A stretch of 35,914 nucleotides of DNA, taken from Pseudomonadota bacterium (GTDB lineage Bacteria; Pseudomonadota; Gammaproteobacteria; JAKAQQ01). The translations under genes were made by a program, and so were the position numbers. Shown one piece after another: positions 16,201 to 24,176 of the stretch; within the stretch, counting starts at the first letter, position 1; every line of letters begins with the position of its first letter. The stretch covers positions 1 through 35,914 of the forward strand of contig JAJZBR010000013.1 in assembly GCA_021798795.1 (NCBI GenBank), in the 5' to 3' direction. Below the pieces are notes generated by a model. The model did no database searches, had not been told where the DNA came from, and was given only the letters and a program-made list of their open reading frames with translations.

Positions 16201-17148
16201 TTAGGGTACCGGGACCGCCTTGAGGAGCGAGAGGAGGGGTTCCGCGTCGACTCGGGTCGCTCCCCCCGGTATGAGCCGGTGCCCGCCGACTGCCACGAAC
16301 ACGGCCTGGATATCGTCCGGCCAGAGGCTCATGCGTCCGGCGAGCCAGGCATGGGCCTTCGCAGCGGCGAGCAGGCCGAGTGCTGCGCGTGGCGACAACC
16401 CCCGCTCGAAATCCCGTGATTCGCGGCTCAATCGTACGAGATGGGCGAGATAACGGAGTACCGGCTCCGTGGCCGCGACCGTGTGGATCTCTTCCCGGAG
16501 TACCACGAGATCCCGGGGATTGAGCTGTGCGGGAAGTTCGCGGAGCCTTTTCTGTGGATCGAGCCCGCGCCAGAGCTGTGCCTCGGATGCGGGGTCCGGA
16601 TAGCCCAAGGTGAGGCACATGAGAAAGCGGTCGAGCTGGGATTCCGGGAGCGGATAGGTGCCAACCTGTTGTGCCGGATTTTCGGTCGCGATGACGAAGA
16701 ACGGATCAGGTAGCGGGCGGGTCTCCCCTTCCACTGTGACCTGGTTCTCTTCCATTGCCTCGAGGAGCGCGCTCTGGGTGCGTGGTGTGGCACGGTTGAT
16801 TTCATCTGCGAGGATCAGGGAAGCAAACAGCGGGCCAGGTTCGAAATGGAAACTACGCGAATCCGGGTCATAGATCGATGTGCCAAGGATATCAGTTGGG
16901 AGAAGATCACTCGTGAACTGGATCCGCTGGAAGGGCAGGCCCAGTACCCGAGCAAGCGCCCGTGCGAGCGTGGTCTTGCCCACACCCGGAATATCTTCAA
17001 TGAGCAGATGTCCCCCGGCCAGCAGGCAGGTCAGGGCGAGATGGATTTCAGGAACCTTGCCGACCACGACGGTCGAGAGCATCGAGAGCACATCGTGAAC
17101 CCGGCTGCGACGATCGGAACGGGTGCGATTCTCAACCGGTAGAACCAT
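16201..17148 (-). CDS. MoxR-family AAA+ ATPase
   Basis: AAA+ ATPase of the MoxR group, thought to act as a chaperone for assembly or activation of partner proteins, here presumably DUF58 and TgpA. Counting from 17148, Walker A PGVGKTTLA is at about 54-62 and Walker B LILADEINRATPRTQSALLE begins at about 111. Sensor motifs ATENPAQQVGTYPLPESQLD and the C-terminal lid with SPRAALGLLAAAKAHA follow. The GGHLLIEDIPGVGKT lead-in is diagnostic of MoxR. Start choice between 17148 (ATG, MVLPVENR) and 17169 is uncertain, as no good ribosome binding site is visible. It is the first gene of the moxR-DUF58-tgpA unit. Confidence 0.94.
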   Translation of the reverse strand: MVLPVENRTRSDRRSRVHDVLSMLSTVVVGKVPEIHLALTCLLAGGHLLIEDIPGVGKTTLARALARVLGLPFQRIQFTSDLLPTDILGTSIYDPDSRSFHFEPGPLFASLILADEINRATPRTQSALLEAMEENQVTVEGETRPLPDPFFVIATENPAQQVGTYPLPESQLDRFLMCLTLGYPDPASEAQLWRGLDPQKRLRELPAQLNPRDLVVLREEIHTVAATEPVLRYLAHLVRLSRESRDFERGLSPRAALGLLAAAKAHAWLAGRMSLWPDDIQAVFVAVGGHRLIPGGATRVDAEPLLSLLKAVPVP

Positions 17149-17275
17149 GTTCCAAGTGTAGCCGTGCACTATGGGAGAAGCAAATCAGGAGGCGTCATTC
17201 CGGGAGATCGGCTTCGGCCGGGTGGTGGTATATTGAAGAGTCCAAGCGTCATGCCGGGTACGGCGAGTGCAGCAC

Positions 17276-17797
17276 ATGATGATGAGACGGCAGAAGGCAC
17301 GCAGAATGATTTCCTGGCTGGCTCTTTTGGGCCTTCTTTCCCTGGGGGGCTGCTCAGCCTCTTCCGAGGCCATCCGGCGCGCCCGCGAAGAGGCCATTCT
17401 TCGCGCCGACCGTTCCTTTGCGCGCGCGGCCGTCCAGCACGGACTGCGTCAGGCCTACCATCATTATTTCCTGCCCGATGCAGTTTTCCTGGCTGAACAG
17501 ACGCGGCCGATTCGCGGCCGGCATCTCATCCTTTCGGCTCTGCCGGCCGGCTCGGGTTCGGCGCTCACTTGGTTTCCCAAAGAGGCCGTGGCGACTGCGG
17601 GTGGACATCTCGGCATGAGCTGGGGTTACTACGAAGTCACGGAACGCACGGCATCGGGGCAGCCTGCGGCAGTGTACGGGAACTATGTGACGGTCTGGAG
17701 GCGGAGCGGAGGACATTGGCGGGTATCGCTTGAAATCCAGAATGCCGAACCCGGTCCGGGCAGCGGGTTTCACCCGGTTGGCTTGCATCCTTCATGA
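17276..17797 (+). CDS. Small lipoprotein with NTF2/DUF4440-like domain
   Basis: The N terminus is basic (MMMRRQKARR) and followed by a hydrophobic core ISWLALLGLLSL and lipobox LGGC, so the mature protein is probably a lipoprotein. The next residues (SASSEAIRRAREEAI) have no Asp at the +2 position, which would favour outer-membrane sorting. The rest resembles DUF4440/SnoaL-like domains: ADRSFARAAVQHGLRQAYHHYFLPDAVFL, later GMSWGYYEVT and NYVTVWRRSGGHWRVSLEIQN. The function is unknown. Possible starts are GTG 17267 and three consecutive ATG codons from 17276; none has a strong ribosome binding site. It is divergent from moxR, and a TATATT at about 17229 could serve as -10. Confidence 0.75.
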   Translation: MMMRRQKARRMISWLALLGLLSLGGCSASSEAIRRAREEAILRADRSFARAAVQHGLRQAYHHYFLPDAVFLAEQTRPIRGRHLILSALPAGSGSALTWFPKEAVATAGGHLGMSWGYYEVTERTASGQPAAVYGNYVTVWRRSGGHWRVSLEIQNAEPGPGSGFHPVGLHPS

Positions 17798-17819
17798 GCT
17801 GATCGGCGCCCATCCGGTT

Positions 17820-17836
17820 GCCGGTTGCGTACCGGC
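17820..17836. terminator. Stem-loop in the convergent spacer between lipoprotein and dedA genes
   Basis: GCCGGT, loop TGCGT, ACCGGC: a perfect 6-base stem between two converging genes. There is no T-run on either side, so intrinsic termination is possible but weakly supported. Confidence 0.35.
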
Positions 17837-17851
17837 CTGAGTGCGATGGGG

Positions 17852-18490
17852 TTAGCTCGCGGGACGTGCGCGCCGATGCAGGAGATGCCAGGCGACCGGA
17901 ATCACTGAGGCCAAAACGATGGCCAGCGTTCCCCAGATGAGATGCTCGCGGATCCAGGGTATGTTCCCGAAAAAGAATCCGGCTCCGAAAAGGAGGCCGA
18001 CCCAGATGCCCGCGCCGAGCACCGAATAGATGACGAATCGGAGAAAGCTCATGCGTCCGATGCCAGCCACGAAAGGCGCGAACGTACGGATGATCGGGAT
18101 CAGCCGGCCGATGATCAGGGTGGCGCCGCCGAAGCGTTGGAAATACCCGTGTGCCTGGTGAAGGTGGGCAGGATTGAACCAGCGGGATTCTTCGTAGTGA
18201 AAAACCTTGGGGCCGCTCCAGAATCCGATCCAGAAATTGGATAGGTTGCCGGCGACCGCACCGGAAAACAGGGCGAGAATGGCCCAGAACGGACTGATCG
18301 TACCCTGTGCGGCGAGCGTTCCGGTGATGAGAACCAGGGAATCGCCGGGCAGGAAGGGCGCAATCACGAGACCCGTTTCGGCAAAGAGCGTGAGGAACAT
18401 GATGAGGTAGGCCCAGGAGGCATGGGCTTGGACAAACGACCCGAACGTGTGGCTCAGGTTCAGGATTGAAAAAACGAAGGTCGAGATCAC
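17852..18490 (-). CDS. DedA-family membrane protein
   Basis: A 212-residue integral membrane protein. DedA proteins are linked to lipid scrambling and undecaprenyl-phosphate recycling and to membrane homeostasis. Family features are AETGLVIAPFLPGDSLVLITG near the N terminus, an amphipathic GNLSNFWIGFWSG, and the conserved GRLIPIIRTFAPFVAGIGRM with its Arg and Pro residues, followed by hydrophobic helices. The frame is open up to 18607, but the GTG at 18490 overlaps the stop of the upstream thioesterase gene (GTGA). It gives a normal DedA N terminus (ISTFVFSILNLSHTFGSFV), so this start was chosen. Confidence 0.9.
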   Translation of the reverse strand: MISTFVFSILNLSHTFGSFVQAHASWAYLIMFLTLFAETGLVIAPFLPGDSLVLITGTLAAQGTISPFWAILALFSGAVAGNLSNFWIGFWSGPKVFHYEESRWFNPAHLHQAHGYFQRFGGATLIIGRLIPIIRTFAPFVAGIGRMSFLRFVIYSVLGAGIWVGLLFGAGFFFGNIPWIREHLIWGTLAIVLASVIPVAWHLLHRRARPAS

Positions 18491-18987
18491 GGGGTTCCGC
18501 TTGAAGCGGATTCGGGTGCGAGCCGGGTCGGCCAGTCCATCCGGGTGATCTGGGCGACACTCACCTGCCCGCGTACGGTGATGTCCCCTCCGGATACGAC
18601 GGTGCACTCGAGTATGATCCGGCGTCCTTCATGGGTCAGCACGCGGCCTTCGACCCGAAACGGCGCGAGCGGGGTCGGCTTCAGAAAATCGACCGTGAGC
18701 GAGGCGGTGACAAAGCGCGGGTAGGGCGCATCGCCCCTCTCGCGATGGGCGAACGCGGCAGCTGTGCCGGTCGCATGACAGTCGATGACCGATGCCAGAA
18801 GTCCGCCGTACACATATCCGGGCAATGCGGTATGCCAGGGTTCGGGGCTGAATGTGCAGAGACTGTGGTCCGCTCCCTCGGCCCACACGCTCCGGATGTG
18901 ATAGCCATGCGAGTTGAGTCGCCCGCACCCCATGCAGTGACTCCACTCGTCTGGGTAATGACTCTGGAATGCCTCTGGCAGGTTCAT
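18487..18987 (-). CDS. Hotdog-fold thioesterase (PaaI-like)
   Basis: The 166-residue protein fits the PaaI/YbgC-like hotdog thioesterases that hydrolyse acyl-CoA esters. The N terminus has the common HCMGCGRLNSHGYHI motif (usually CFGCGxxNPxGL). The central hotdog helix is YVYGGLLASVIDCHATGTA, where the Asp or Gly-Gly region contributes to catalysis, followed by FVTASLTVDFLKPTPL and RVEGRVLTHEGRRIILE. The acyl substrate cannot be told from sequence. Its stop overlaps the dedA start, indicating coupled translation. It is divergent from ribBA across a 160-base spacer. Confidence 0.88.
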   Translation of the reverse strand: MNLPEAFQSHYPDEWSHCMGCGRLNSHGYHIRSVWAEGADHSLCTFSPEPWHTALPGYVYGGLLASVIDCHATGTAAAFAHRERGDAPYPRFVTASLTVDFLKPTPLAPFRVEGRVLTHEGRRIILECTVVSGGDITVRGQVSVAQITRMDWPTRLAPESASSGTP

Positions 18988-19137
18988 ATGCTCTGAGATC
19001 GAGACTCGGGTGGAATCTAGTGTAAGGGATCAGGTGCCCGTCTGGCGCGATAGGCGGAGATGACCTAAACTCTTCGGGCCGGAAGCGAGGTCGGAGAGGG
19101 GCTGAACGGGCCCCCTGTCCGCGCTTCCCAGCTCTGC

Positions 19138-19142
19138 GGAGG
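19138..19142 (+). promoter_or_regulatory. Ribosome binding site supporting the GTG start of ribBA
   Basis: GGAGG lies nine bases before the GTG at 19152. The spacer upstream (18990-19137) was inspected for an FMN riboswitch and none was recognised. Confidence 0.55.
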
Positions 19143-19151
19143 ACAACCGAA

Positions 19152-20252
19152 GTGCCCCTGAATTCGATTCCCGAGCTCATCGACGCGATGCGCCAGGGCG
19201 AGCTCATCATTCTTATGGACGATGAGGATCGTGAGAATGAAGGGGATCTCGTGGTTGCCGCTTCCCGGGTGACTCCCGCGGCGATTAATTTCATGGTTCG
19301 TTATGGTCGTGGGCTCGTCTGCCTGCCGATGACGCGCGAACGTTGTGAAAGGCTGCGTCTGCCACTCATGGTTCAGGACAATCACACCCGTTTTGGAACT
19401 CGTTTCACGGTTTCGATCGAGGCGGCACACGGGGTTACGACCGGTATCTCGGCGCACGACCGCGCGCAGACGATCCTGGCTGCGGTCGCGCCCGAGGCCC
19501 GGCCCGAGGATATCGTGCAGCCCGGACACGTGTTTCCGATCATGGCCCAGCCCGGTGGAGTTCTGACCCGGGCTGGTCATACCGAGGCCAGTTCGGATCT
19601 GGCCCGGCTGGCTGGTTTCGAGCCCGCTGCCGTGATCGCCGAGATTCTGAATGAAGACGGCCGTGTGGCCCGGCGTCCGGATCTCGAGCGTTTCGCGAGC
19701 CACCATGGGCTCAAGATTGGCACCATCGCGGATCTCATCCGTTACCGGATGGAGCGGGAAGTGTCGGTGGCCCGGGTTTTTGAAAAACCGGTCCAGACCG
19801 AGTTCGGGTCTTTCGAACTCGTGGCCTATGAGGATCATTTCGAGCAGAGTCTGCACTTTGCGTTCAAACGCGGCCCGATCGATCCCGAACAGCCGGTTCT
19901 GGTCCGTGTTCATGTCGAAAACTCGCTCGCGGATCTCTTGCACCTTTGCGGACCCGGGCTCGGGTGGCCGCTCACCGATGCGTTTCGGGTGATCGCACGC
20001 GCAGGCGGCGTGCTCGTGATTCTCCGCCCCCCTCAGGAAGCCGTGGCGCTCATTCGCGGGCTCACCCAGGGCCTCCCGACCGATCCTCCCGAAAACAGCC
20101 AGACGGTGTTACGGACCTATGGGGTCGGTGCCCAGATTCTGCGCGATCTCGGGATCCGCAAGATGCGTGTCATGTCGGCGCCGAAACTCATGCTGGGATT
20201 ATCCGGTTTCGGGCTCGAAGTCGCTGAGTATCTTTCTGGAGAGGGAGCCTGA
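19152..20252 (+). CDS. ribB: 3,4-dihydroxy-2-butanone-4-phosphate synthase with degenerate GTP cyclohydrolase II domain
   Basis: The first half (1 to about 200) is a complete DHBP synthase, which makes the four-carbon unit of riboflavin from ribulose 5-phosphate. The acidic loop [12 protein letters not shown] (23-34), [15 protein letters not shown] and [16 protein letters not shown] are all present. The second half has the length and outline of GTP cyclohydrolase II (RibA), but the zinc-binding Cys cluster (CLTGDVFGSxRCDC) is absent. The matching region reads [20 protein letters not shown]. The [22 protein letters not shown] end is kept. Such RibBA-like proteins with a dead second domain are known in proteobacteria, so a separate RibA is expected elsewhere. 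Start is GTG. It leads a riboflavin-nusB-thiL-pgpA cluster. Confidence 0.93.
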   Translation: MPLNSIPELIDAMRQGELIILMDDEDRENEGDLVVAASRVTPAAINFMVRYGRGLVCLPMTRERCERLRLPLMVQDNHTRFGTRFTVSIEAAHGVTTGISAHDRAQTILAAVAPEARPEDIVQPGHVFPIMAQPGGVLTRAGHTEASSDLARLAGFEPAAVIAEILNEDGRVARRPDLERFASHHGLKIGTIADLIRYRMEREVSVARVFEKPVQTEFGSFELVAYEDHFEQSLHFAFKRGPIDPEQPVLVRVHVENSLADLLHLCGPGLGWPLTDAFRVIARAGGVLVILRPPQEAVALIRGLTQGLPTDPPENSQTVLRTYGVGAQILRDLGIRKMRVMSAPKLMLGLSGFGLEVAEYLSGEGA

Positions 20253-20299
20253 ACCTGGCGGCCGGCGGGCGATGGATGGGGTTTCCTCCAACCGCAGGG

Positions 20300-20305
20300 T
20301 ATACT
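20300..20305 (+). promoter_or_regulatory. Candidate -10 element upstream of ribH
   Basis: TATACT lies 32 bases before the ribH ATG, in the 85-base gap after ribB. A -35 partner is not convincing. It may give ribH-nusB-thiL-pgpA a promoter of their own. Confidence 0.35.
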
Positions 20306-20337
20306 GAACAGCCCGCCCGCCTGCCCGGAAACGCCCC

Positions 20338-20838
20338 ATGTCGCGCGCCTCACCCCAACCCGACCCGGCCAACCGGGCTGTCTCCCGCAGCCTGAGAATC
20401 GGTATTGTGGCGAGCCGCTTCAACGGCGAAATCGTTGACCGGCTCCTGGATGGCTGTCTCGACGCTCTCGATCGGGCCGGGCAGCAGGCCTCGCACCGGA
20501 GGCTCATCCGCGTGCCGGGCGCTTGGGAGCTGCCCTGGGCGGTTCAGGCGCTTGCAGGCAGTGGAAACTACGATGCGATCGTGGCTCTTGGAGCCGTGAT
20601 TCGCGGGGAGACGGATCACTATGCCCATATCGCCCGGGAATGCATCCGTGGACTCATGGATGTCAACTTGCGGTCTGCAACGCCCGTCGCGCTCGGGGTG
20701 CTCACGACCGATACTCTGGCGGCTGCCCGCGCGCGCGTGGGCGGACAGGGTGGCCACAAGGGCATCGATGCGGCCGAAGCCGCCATCGCGATGGCGGCCA
20801 TCCGCTACCGGCTCCATGAGGATGGAGATGTCACGTGA
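20338..20838 (+). CDS. ribH: 6,7-dimethyl-8-ribityllumazine synthase
   Basis: Condenses the butanone phosphate made by RibB with the pyrimidine intermediate to give lumazine, the penultimate step of riboflavin synthesis. At 166 residues it has the usual size and assembles as a pentamer or 60-mer in the family. Recognisable sites are SRFNGEIVDRLLDGCLDAL near the N terminus, RVPGAWELPWAVQAL, and GAVIRGETDHYAHIARE, whose His is the catalytic base region. It also has GVLTTDTLAAARAR, the usual phosphate-binding region near the C terminus. The stop overlaps the nusB start (GTGA), a classical ribH-nusB arrangement. Confidence 0.96.
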   Translation: MSRASPQPDPANRAVSRSLRIGIVASRFNGEIVDRLLDGCLDALDRAGQQASHRRLIRVPGAWELPWAVQALAGSGNYDAIVALGAVIRGETDHYAHIARECIRGLMDVNLRSATPVALGVLTTDTLAAARARVGGQGGHKGIDAAEAAIAMAAIRYRLHEDGDVT

Positions 20839-21275
20839 CGCAATCACGCGGTCAGAGAACTCGCCATGGCGCACGCCAGCACGCGCTCCAGGCACTCTAC
20901 CTCTATCAGTTGGGCGGTCCGGACTTCGCGGAGATGGATGCCTGGGTTGCAGAACAGTCTCCGGATTTCGATCAGGTCTATTTTGAACGTCTGGTGGGTG
21001 GAATCCGGGGGCGTACCGGTGAACTCGATGCGCTTTTTGAACCCTATCTCGACCGTCCGCTGAATCAGATCGACCTGGTGGAGCGTGCGATCCTCTGGAT
21101 CGCGGCATTCGAGCTTCGTTACCTTCCCGAACTCGACACGCCGATCATCTTGAATGAAGCGGTTCAGTTGGCGCGTGATTTCGGTGCGGGCGAAAGCTAC
21201 CGCTATATCAACGGTGTACTCGATCGTATGGCCCGGTCACTCATCGAGCGGTCAGCCAGTCGTGAACGAGTTTGA
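20835..21275 (+). CDS. nusB: Transcription antitermination factor NusB
   Basis: All-helical RNA-binding protein of 146 residues that acts with NusE (S10) at boxA sequences in rRNA antitermination. The N-terminal arginine-rich stretch RGQRTRHGARQHALQALYLYQL is typical, as are PLNQIDLVERAILWIAAFEL and the end segment TPIILNEAVQLARDFGAGES followed by YRYINGVLD. The GTG start overlaps the ribH stop, and its own stop lies inside the start of thiL, so the cluster is tightly coupled. Confidence 0.96.
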   Translation: MTQSRGQRTRHGARQHALQALYLYQLGGPDFAEMDAWVAEQSPDFDQVYFERLVGGIRGRTGELDALFEPYLDRPLNQIDLVERAILWIAAFELRYLPELDTPIILNEAVQLARDFGAGESYRYINGVLDRMARSLIERSASRERV

Positions 21276-22215
21276 GACCATCGCCCGCTTTTTCAAGCCA
21301 CTATCCCGGGACGGGAAGGGGATCCGGATTGGGATCGGCGATGATGGCGCCGTGCTCCGCGCGCCCCGCGGACGCGAACTCGTGATCGCGACGGACACGC
21401 TCGTCGCTGGCGTTCATTTTCCAACGGATTTCCCACCCCGGGCGATCGGTCATCGGGCACTCGCCGTCAATCTGAGCGATCTTGCTGCGATGGGCGCCGA
21501 TCCGGCCTGGTATACACTCGCAGTTTCATTACCGAAGATTCAAACAGCCTGGCTCGGTGCGTTCGCGCGGGGACTCGACCAGATGGCGCGTGAGGCGGAT
21601 ATTCATCTCGTCGGTGGCGATACCGTCCGTTCCCCGGTGCTATCCGCCACGATTACCGTTGTGGGCACGGTCCCCAGGGGACAAGCCCTCCGCCGAAGTG
21701 CGGCCCGGACTGGGGACGGGATTTTCATCACGGGTCCTTTGGGTCTTGCGGCCAGGGGGCTTGCACTCTGGCGGGAGGGGGCGCGGCGGGGGCGCGCGCT
21801 GCGGGCCTTTATGCATCCTGTGCCGAGACTGCCCTGGATTCCAGCGCTCAGGAAGCACGCGCGGGCCGCAATCGATGTCTCGGATGGCTTTGCACAGGAT
21901 CTCGGGCACCTGCTTCAGGCCAGCCGGGTCGGTGCCGAAATCGATCTCGACCGGATCCCACGCAATCGGCGGGATCCCGACTCGCTCGGCCGGGCGCTTT
22001 TTGGGGGGGACGATTACGAGCTCTGCTTTACGGCTCCGCAGAGCCGGTTACCCGCATTGCGTGCCGATGCGCAAAGCGCCCAGCTCCCCCTCTTCGAAGT
22101 CGGTCGTATCACAGCTGGCAAGGGCATTCACTGGCGCTTATCCGATGGATCGCCTCCACCGAGGGTCGTGGGCCAGAGCTTCGATCATTTTGCCCGTAGT
22201 CGGATGCAGGGCTAG
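21262..22215 (+). CDS. thiL: Thiamine-monophosphate kinase
   Basis: ATP-dependent kinase that converts thiamine monophosphate to thiamine diphosphate, the last step of cofactor synthesis. It is a 317-residue member of the AIR synthase/PurM fold family. Motifs: GIGDDGAVLRAP near the N terminus, IATDTLVAGVHFPTDFPP, NLSDLAAMGADPAWYTLAV, LVGGDTVRSP, IDVSDGFAQDLGHLL, and GGDDYELCFTAP. The open frame extends upstream to 21154 inside nusB, but homology starts at the GTG at 21262 (NEFETIARFF), which overlaps the nusB gene by 14 bases. It is followed by pgpA after five bases. Confidence 0.95.
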   Translation: MNEFETIARFFKPLSRDGKGIRIGIGDDGAVLRAPRGRELVIATDTLVAGVHFPTDFPPRAIGHRALAVNLSDLAAMGADPAWYTLAVSLPKIQTAWLGAFARGLDQMAREADIHLVGGDTVRSPVLSATITVVGTVPRGQALRRSAARTGDGIFITGPLGLAARGLALWREGARRGRALRAFMHPVPRLPWIPALRKHARAAIDVSDGFAQDLGHLLQASRVGAEIDLDRIPRNRRDPDSLGRALFGGDDYELCFTAPQSRLPALRADAQSAQLPLFEVGRITAGKGIHWRLSDGSPPPRVVGQSFDHFARSRMQG

Positions 22216-22220
22216 GATCC

Positions 22221-22709
22221 ATGTCCTCCCAGCCACTTGCCCGACCCAGTGTCCGACTGCTCCGCGATCCCGCCGTTTTTTTCGCGAGCGGGTGCGGAGT
22301 AGGCTGGATCAGTCGCATGCCCGGGACCTTGGGCAGTCTTCTGGCATTTCCGCTTGCGTTCCTCATTGAACCGGCTGGGGCATGGGTCTATTGGTTATTC
22401 GTCGTGGCGTTCGTTGCGGTTGGCATTCCCCTGACCGGGAGGGCTCAAGCCCGCATCGGGATCGCGGATGCGCCCTGGATCGTCTGGGATGAGATCGCAG
22501 GCCAGCTGATTGCGCTCGCAGGAACCCCTCCGAGCCTGGTCCTCTGGCCGCTCGGATTTATTTTGTTCCGCTTCTTCGATATTCTGAAGCCCGGGCCCAT
22601 CCGCTGGATCGACCGGCAGGGTCGGGGTGGAGTCGGGATCATGGCCGATGATCTCGTTGCGGGGGTTTGCGCCGGCTTGATTGTGTGGCTGCTCTACGAG
22701 GTCAAATGA
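22221..22709 (+). CDS. pgpA: Phosphatidylglycerophosphatase A
   Basis: Integral membrane phosphatase that dephosphorylates phosphatidylglycerol phosphate to phosphatidylglycerol. The 162-residue protein shows the PgpA family signature: FFASGCGVGWISRMPGTLGS at the N terminus, the IVWDEIAGQLIAL helix with conserved Asp-Glu, FRFFDILKPGPIRWIDR, and GGVGIMADDLVAGV (conserved Asp-Asp). Hydrophobic segments separate these. It ends five bases before the kinase gene. thiL-pgpA adjacency is usual in gammaproteobacteria. Confidence 0.95.
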   Translation: MSSQPLARPSVRLLRDPAVFFASGCGVGWISRMPGTLGSLLAFPLAFLIEPAGAWVYWLFVVAFVAVGIPLTGRAQARIGIADAPWIVWDEIAGQLIALAGTPPSLVLWPLGFILFRFFDILKPGPIRWIDRQGRGGVGIMADDLVAGVCAGLIVWLLYEVK

Positions 22710-22713
22710 AACC

Positions 22714-24024
22714 ATGAGTGTACCGGAGTCTTCTGGAGCCAAAGTACCGGGTCGGGTCGGCAAGTATGTTCTCGGGCGTGAACTCGGAACCGGGAGCTCG
22801 GGGAGGGTGTTTCTGAGCCACGATCCCTACTTTGACCGGGATGTGGCCATCAAGCTCTATCTGCTTGAGGATGGATTGTCCGAGTCGCACCGGCGGGCGC
22901 GCCGTCAGCCATTTTTCAACGAGGCCAAACTGGCTGGGCGACTGCGTCATCCGAACATCCTGCCCATCCTGGATGCCGGCGAGGAGGGATCCATCGGGTA
23001 TGTGGCGATCGAATATCTTCCCGGAGCCGAATCGCTCAAGAACTGGACGCAGCCGGAACGGCTTCTCTCTGTAGCCGCCGTGGTCGAGATCGTTTTCAAG
23101 CTGGCTCGGGCGATCGAGTATGCCCATCGCATGGAGGTCATCCATCGGGATATCAAGCCGAGCAATGTCCTGCGCACGCCTGATGGAGAAGTTCATCTCA
23201 TCGATTTCGGGATTGCGATTCAAGCCTCCAGACTCGAGGAAGAGAAGGAAGACAAGCCGAAGCTGGCGGGCTCGCCGAGTTACATGGCGCCAGAACTCAT
23301 CGTCGGCGGGGCGGCCAATCCGCAGACCGACATCTACTCGCTCGGTGTCCTGCTCTACGAACTCCTGGTCGGGCGTCGACCCTACGAGGGGAAAAGCCTG
23401 AGCGAACTCCTGCACCAGATTCTCTATGCGTCCCCCCCCCCGCTCGGGAAACTGAGGAGCGAGATTCCGCTTGTGCTGGATGACATCGTGGCGCAGGCAC
23501 TGGCGAAGCAACCCGAGAAACGGTTCAAGACCTGCTTTGAGTTGGCAGCCGCGCTGGTAGGCGTTTCACAGAATCTGGAAACGGTTTCAGAGGAACTCCG
23601 GGAACGGGAACGGTTCAACCTTCTCAGACGGATGGGCTTTTTCTCTGATTTCACCTATCCCGAAATCTACGAGATTCTGAAGACCGGGCATTGGACAACG
23701 CATGAGCCCGGCAGCCGGATTGTATCGGAAGGCGATGTCGACGAACGTTTTTCCCTGATTGTGACGGGTGCCGCCCGGGTTGAACAGGGTGGCCGAGCGC
23801 TGGGGCGACTCCAGGCAGGCGACTGTTTCGGGGAGATCGGATTTGTGACACCGGCGAAACGCTCGGTCTCGATCGTTACGGAAGAGGCGGCTGAAGTCTT
23901 TTCGGTCAATGCAACGCTCATGGAACAGGCCTCGGTTGCGACCCAGCTGCATTTCACACGGGTTTTCCTGAAGAATCTGATTAGCCGACTGGCCCGACCG
24001 CGCGGAGGCACCCAGAGGATCTGA
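22714..24024 (+). CDS. Ser/Thr protein kinase fused to a cyclic-nucleotide-binding domain
   Basis: The 436-residue protein has two domains. Residues 17 to about 290 form a Hanks-type kinase with everything needed for activity: glycine-rich loop LGTGSSGRVF, Lys 47 in VAIK, Glu 70, catalytic loop HRDIKPSN (144-151), DFG (164-166) and APE (192-194). Residues about 305-425 form a cNMP-binding (CAP/Crp-like) domain with a phosphate-binding cassette resembling FGEIG (372-376) plus Arg 383, so nucleotide binding is plausible. There is no membrane helix, hence a soluble kinase possibly gated by cyclic nucleotides. The start is the ATG at 22714; a longer frame overlaps pgpA. A run of ten C bases lies within the coding sequence (23432-23441). 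Confidence 0.9.
   Translation: MSVPESSGAKVPGRVGKYVLGRELGTGSSGRVFLSHDPYFDRDVAIKLYLLEDGLSESHRRARRQPFFNEAKLAGRLRHPNILPILDAGEEGSIGYVAIEYLPGAESLKNWTQPERLLSVAAVVEIVFKLARAIEYAHRMEVIHRDIKPSNVLRTPDGEVHLIDFGIAIQASRLEEEKEDKPKLAGSPSYMAPELIVGGAANPQTDIYSLGVLLYELLVGRRPYEGKSLSELLHQILYASPPPLGKLRSEIPLVLDDIVAQALAKQPEKRFKTCFELAAALVGVSQNLETVSEELRERERFNLLRRMGFFSDFTYPEIYEILKTGHWTTHEPGSRIVSEGDVDERFSLIVTGAARVEQGGRALGRLQAGDCFGEIGFVTPAKRSVSIVTEEAAEVFSVNATLMEQASVATQLHFTRVFLKNLISRLARPRGGTQRI
23432..23441 (+). repeat. Homopolymer C10 inside the kinase gene
   Basis: Ten consecutive C bases encode the Pro-Pro-Pro of ASPPPLGKL at about residues 239-247, near the C-terminal end of the kinase domain. Gain or loss of one base would truncate or alter the protein and remove the nucleotide-binding domain. 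Confidence 0.9.
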
Positions 24025-24039
24025 GCACGGCTGGTTTGG

Positions 24040-24061
24040 CACCCGGGGCGGGTCCCGGGTG
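24040..24061 (+). terminator. Strong stem-loop after the kinase gene
   Basis: CACCCGGG, six-base loop, CCCGGGTG: a perfect 8-base GC-rich stem 16 bases after the kinase stop codon, between convergent genes. There is no T-run after it, so it may act as a weak or factor-assisted terminator, or protect the 3' end of the message. Confidence 0.5.
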
Positions 24062-24176
24062 GAACGGATGGGGCAGCCCGGGCGGTGGGTGCGAATCTGG
24101 TTCATGATCCCGACGCTTGGGTCGCACGCGTCCCGCGAGCCGGGCCCAGGCGCTCAGGCAGGTGGCATCCGCCATC

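Noticed and set aside
18990-19137. Possible FMN riboswitch upstream of ribBA
   Set aside because: The spacer has some GC-rich hairpins, but the conserved FMN aptamer boxes (AGGGTGAAATTCCC-like and the later GACGGT-like parts) are not present.
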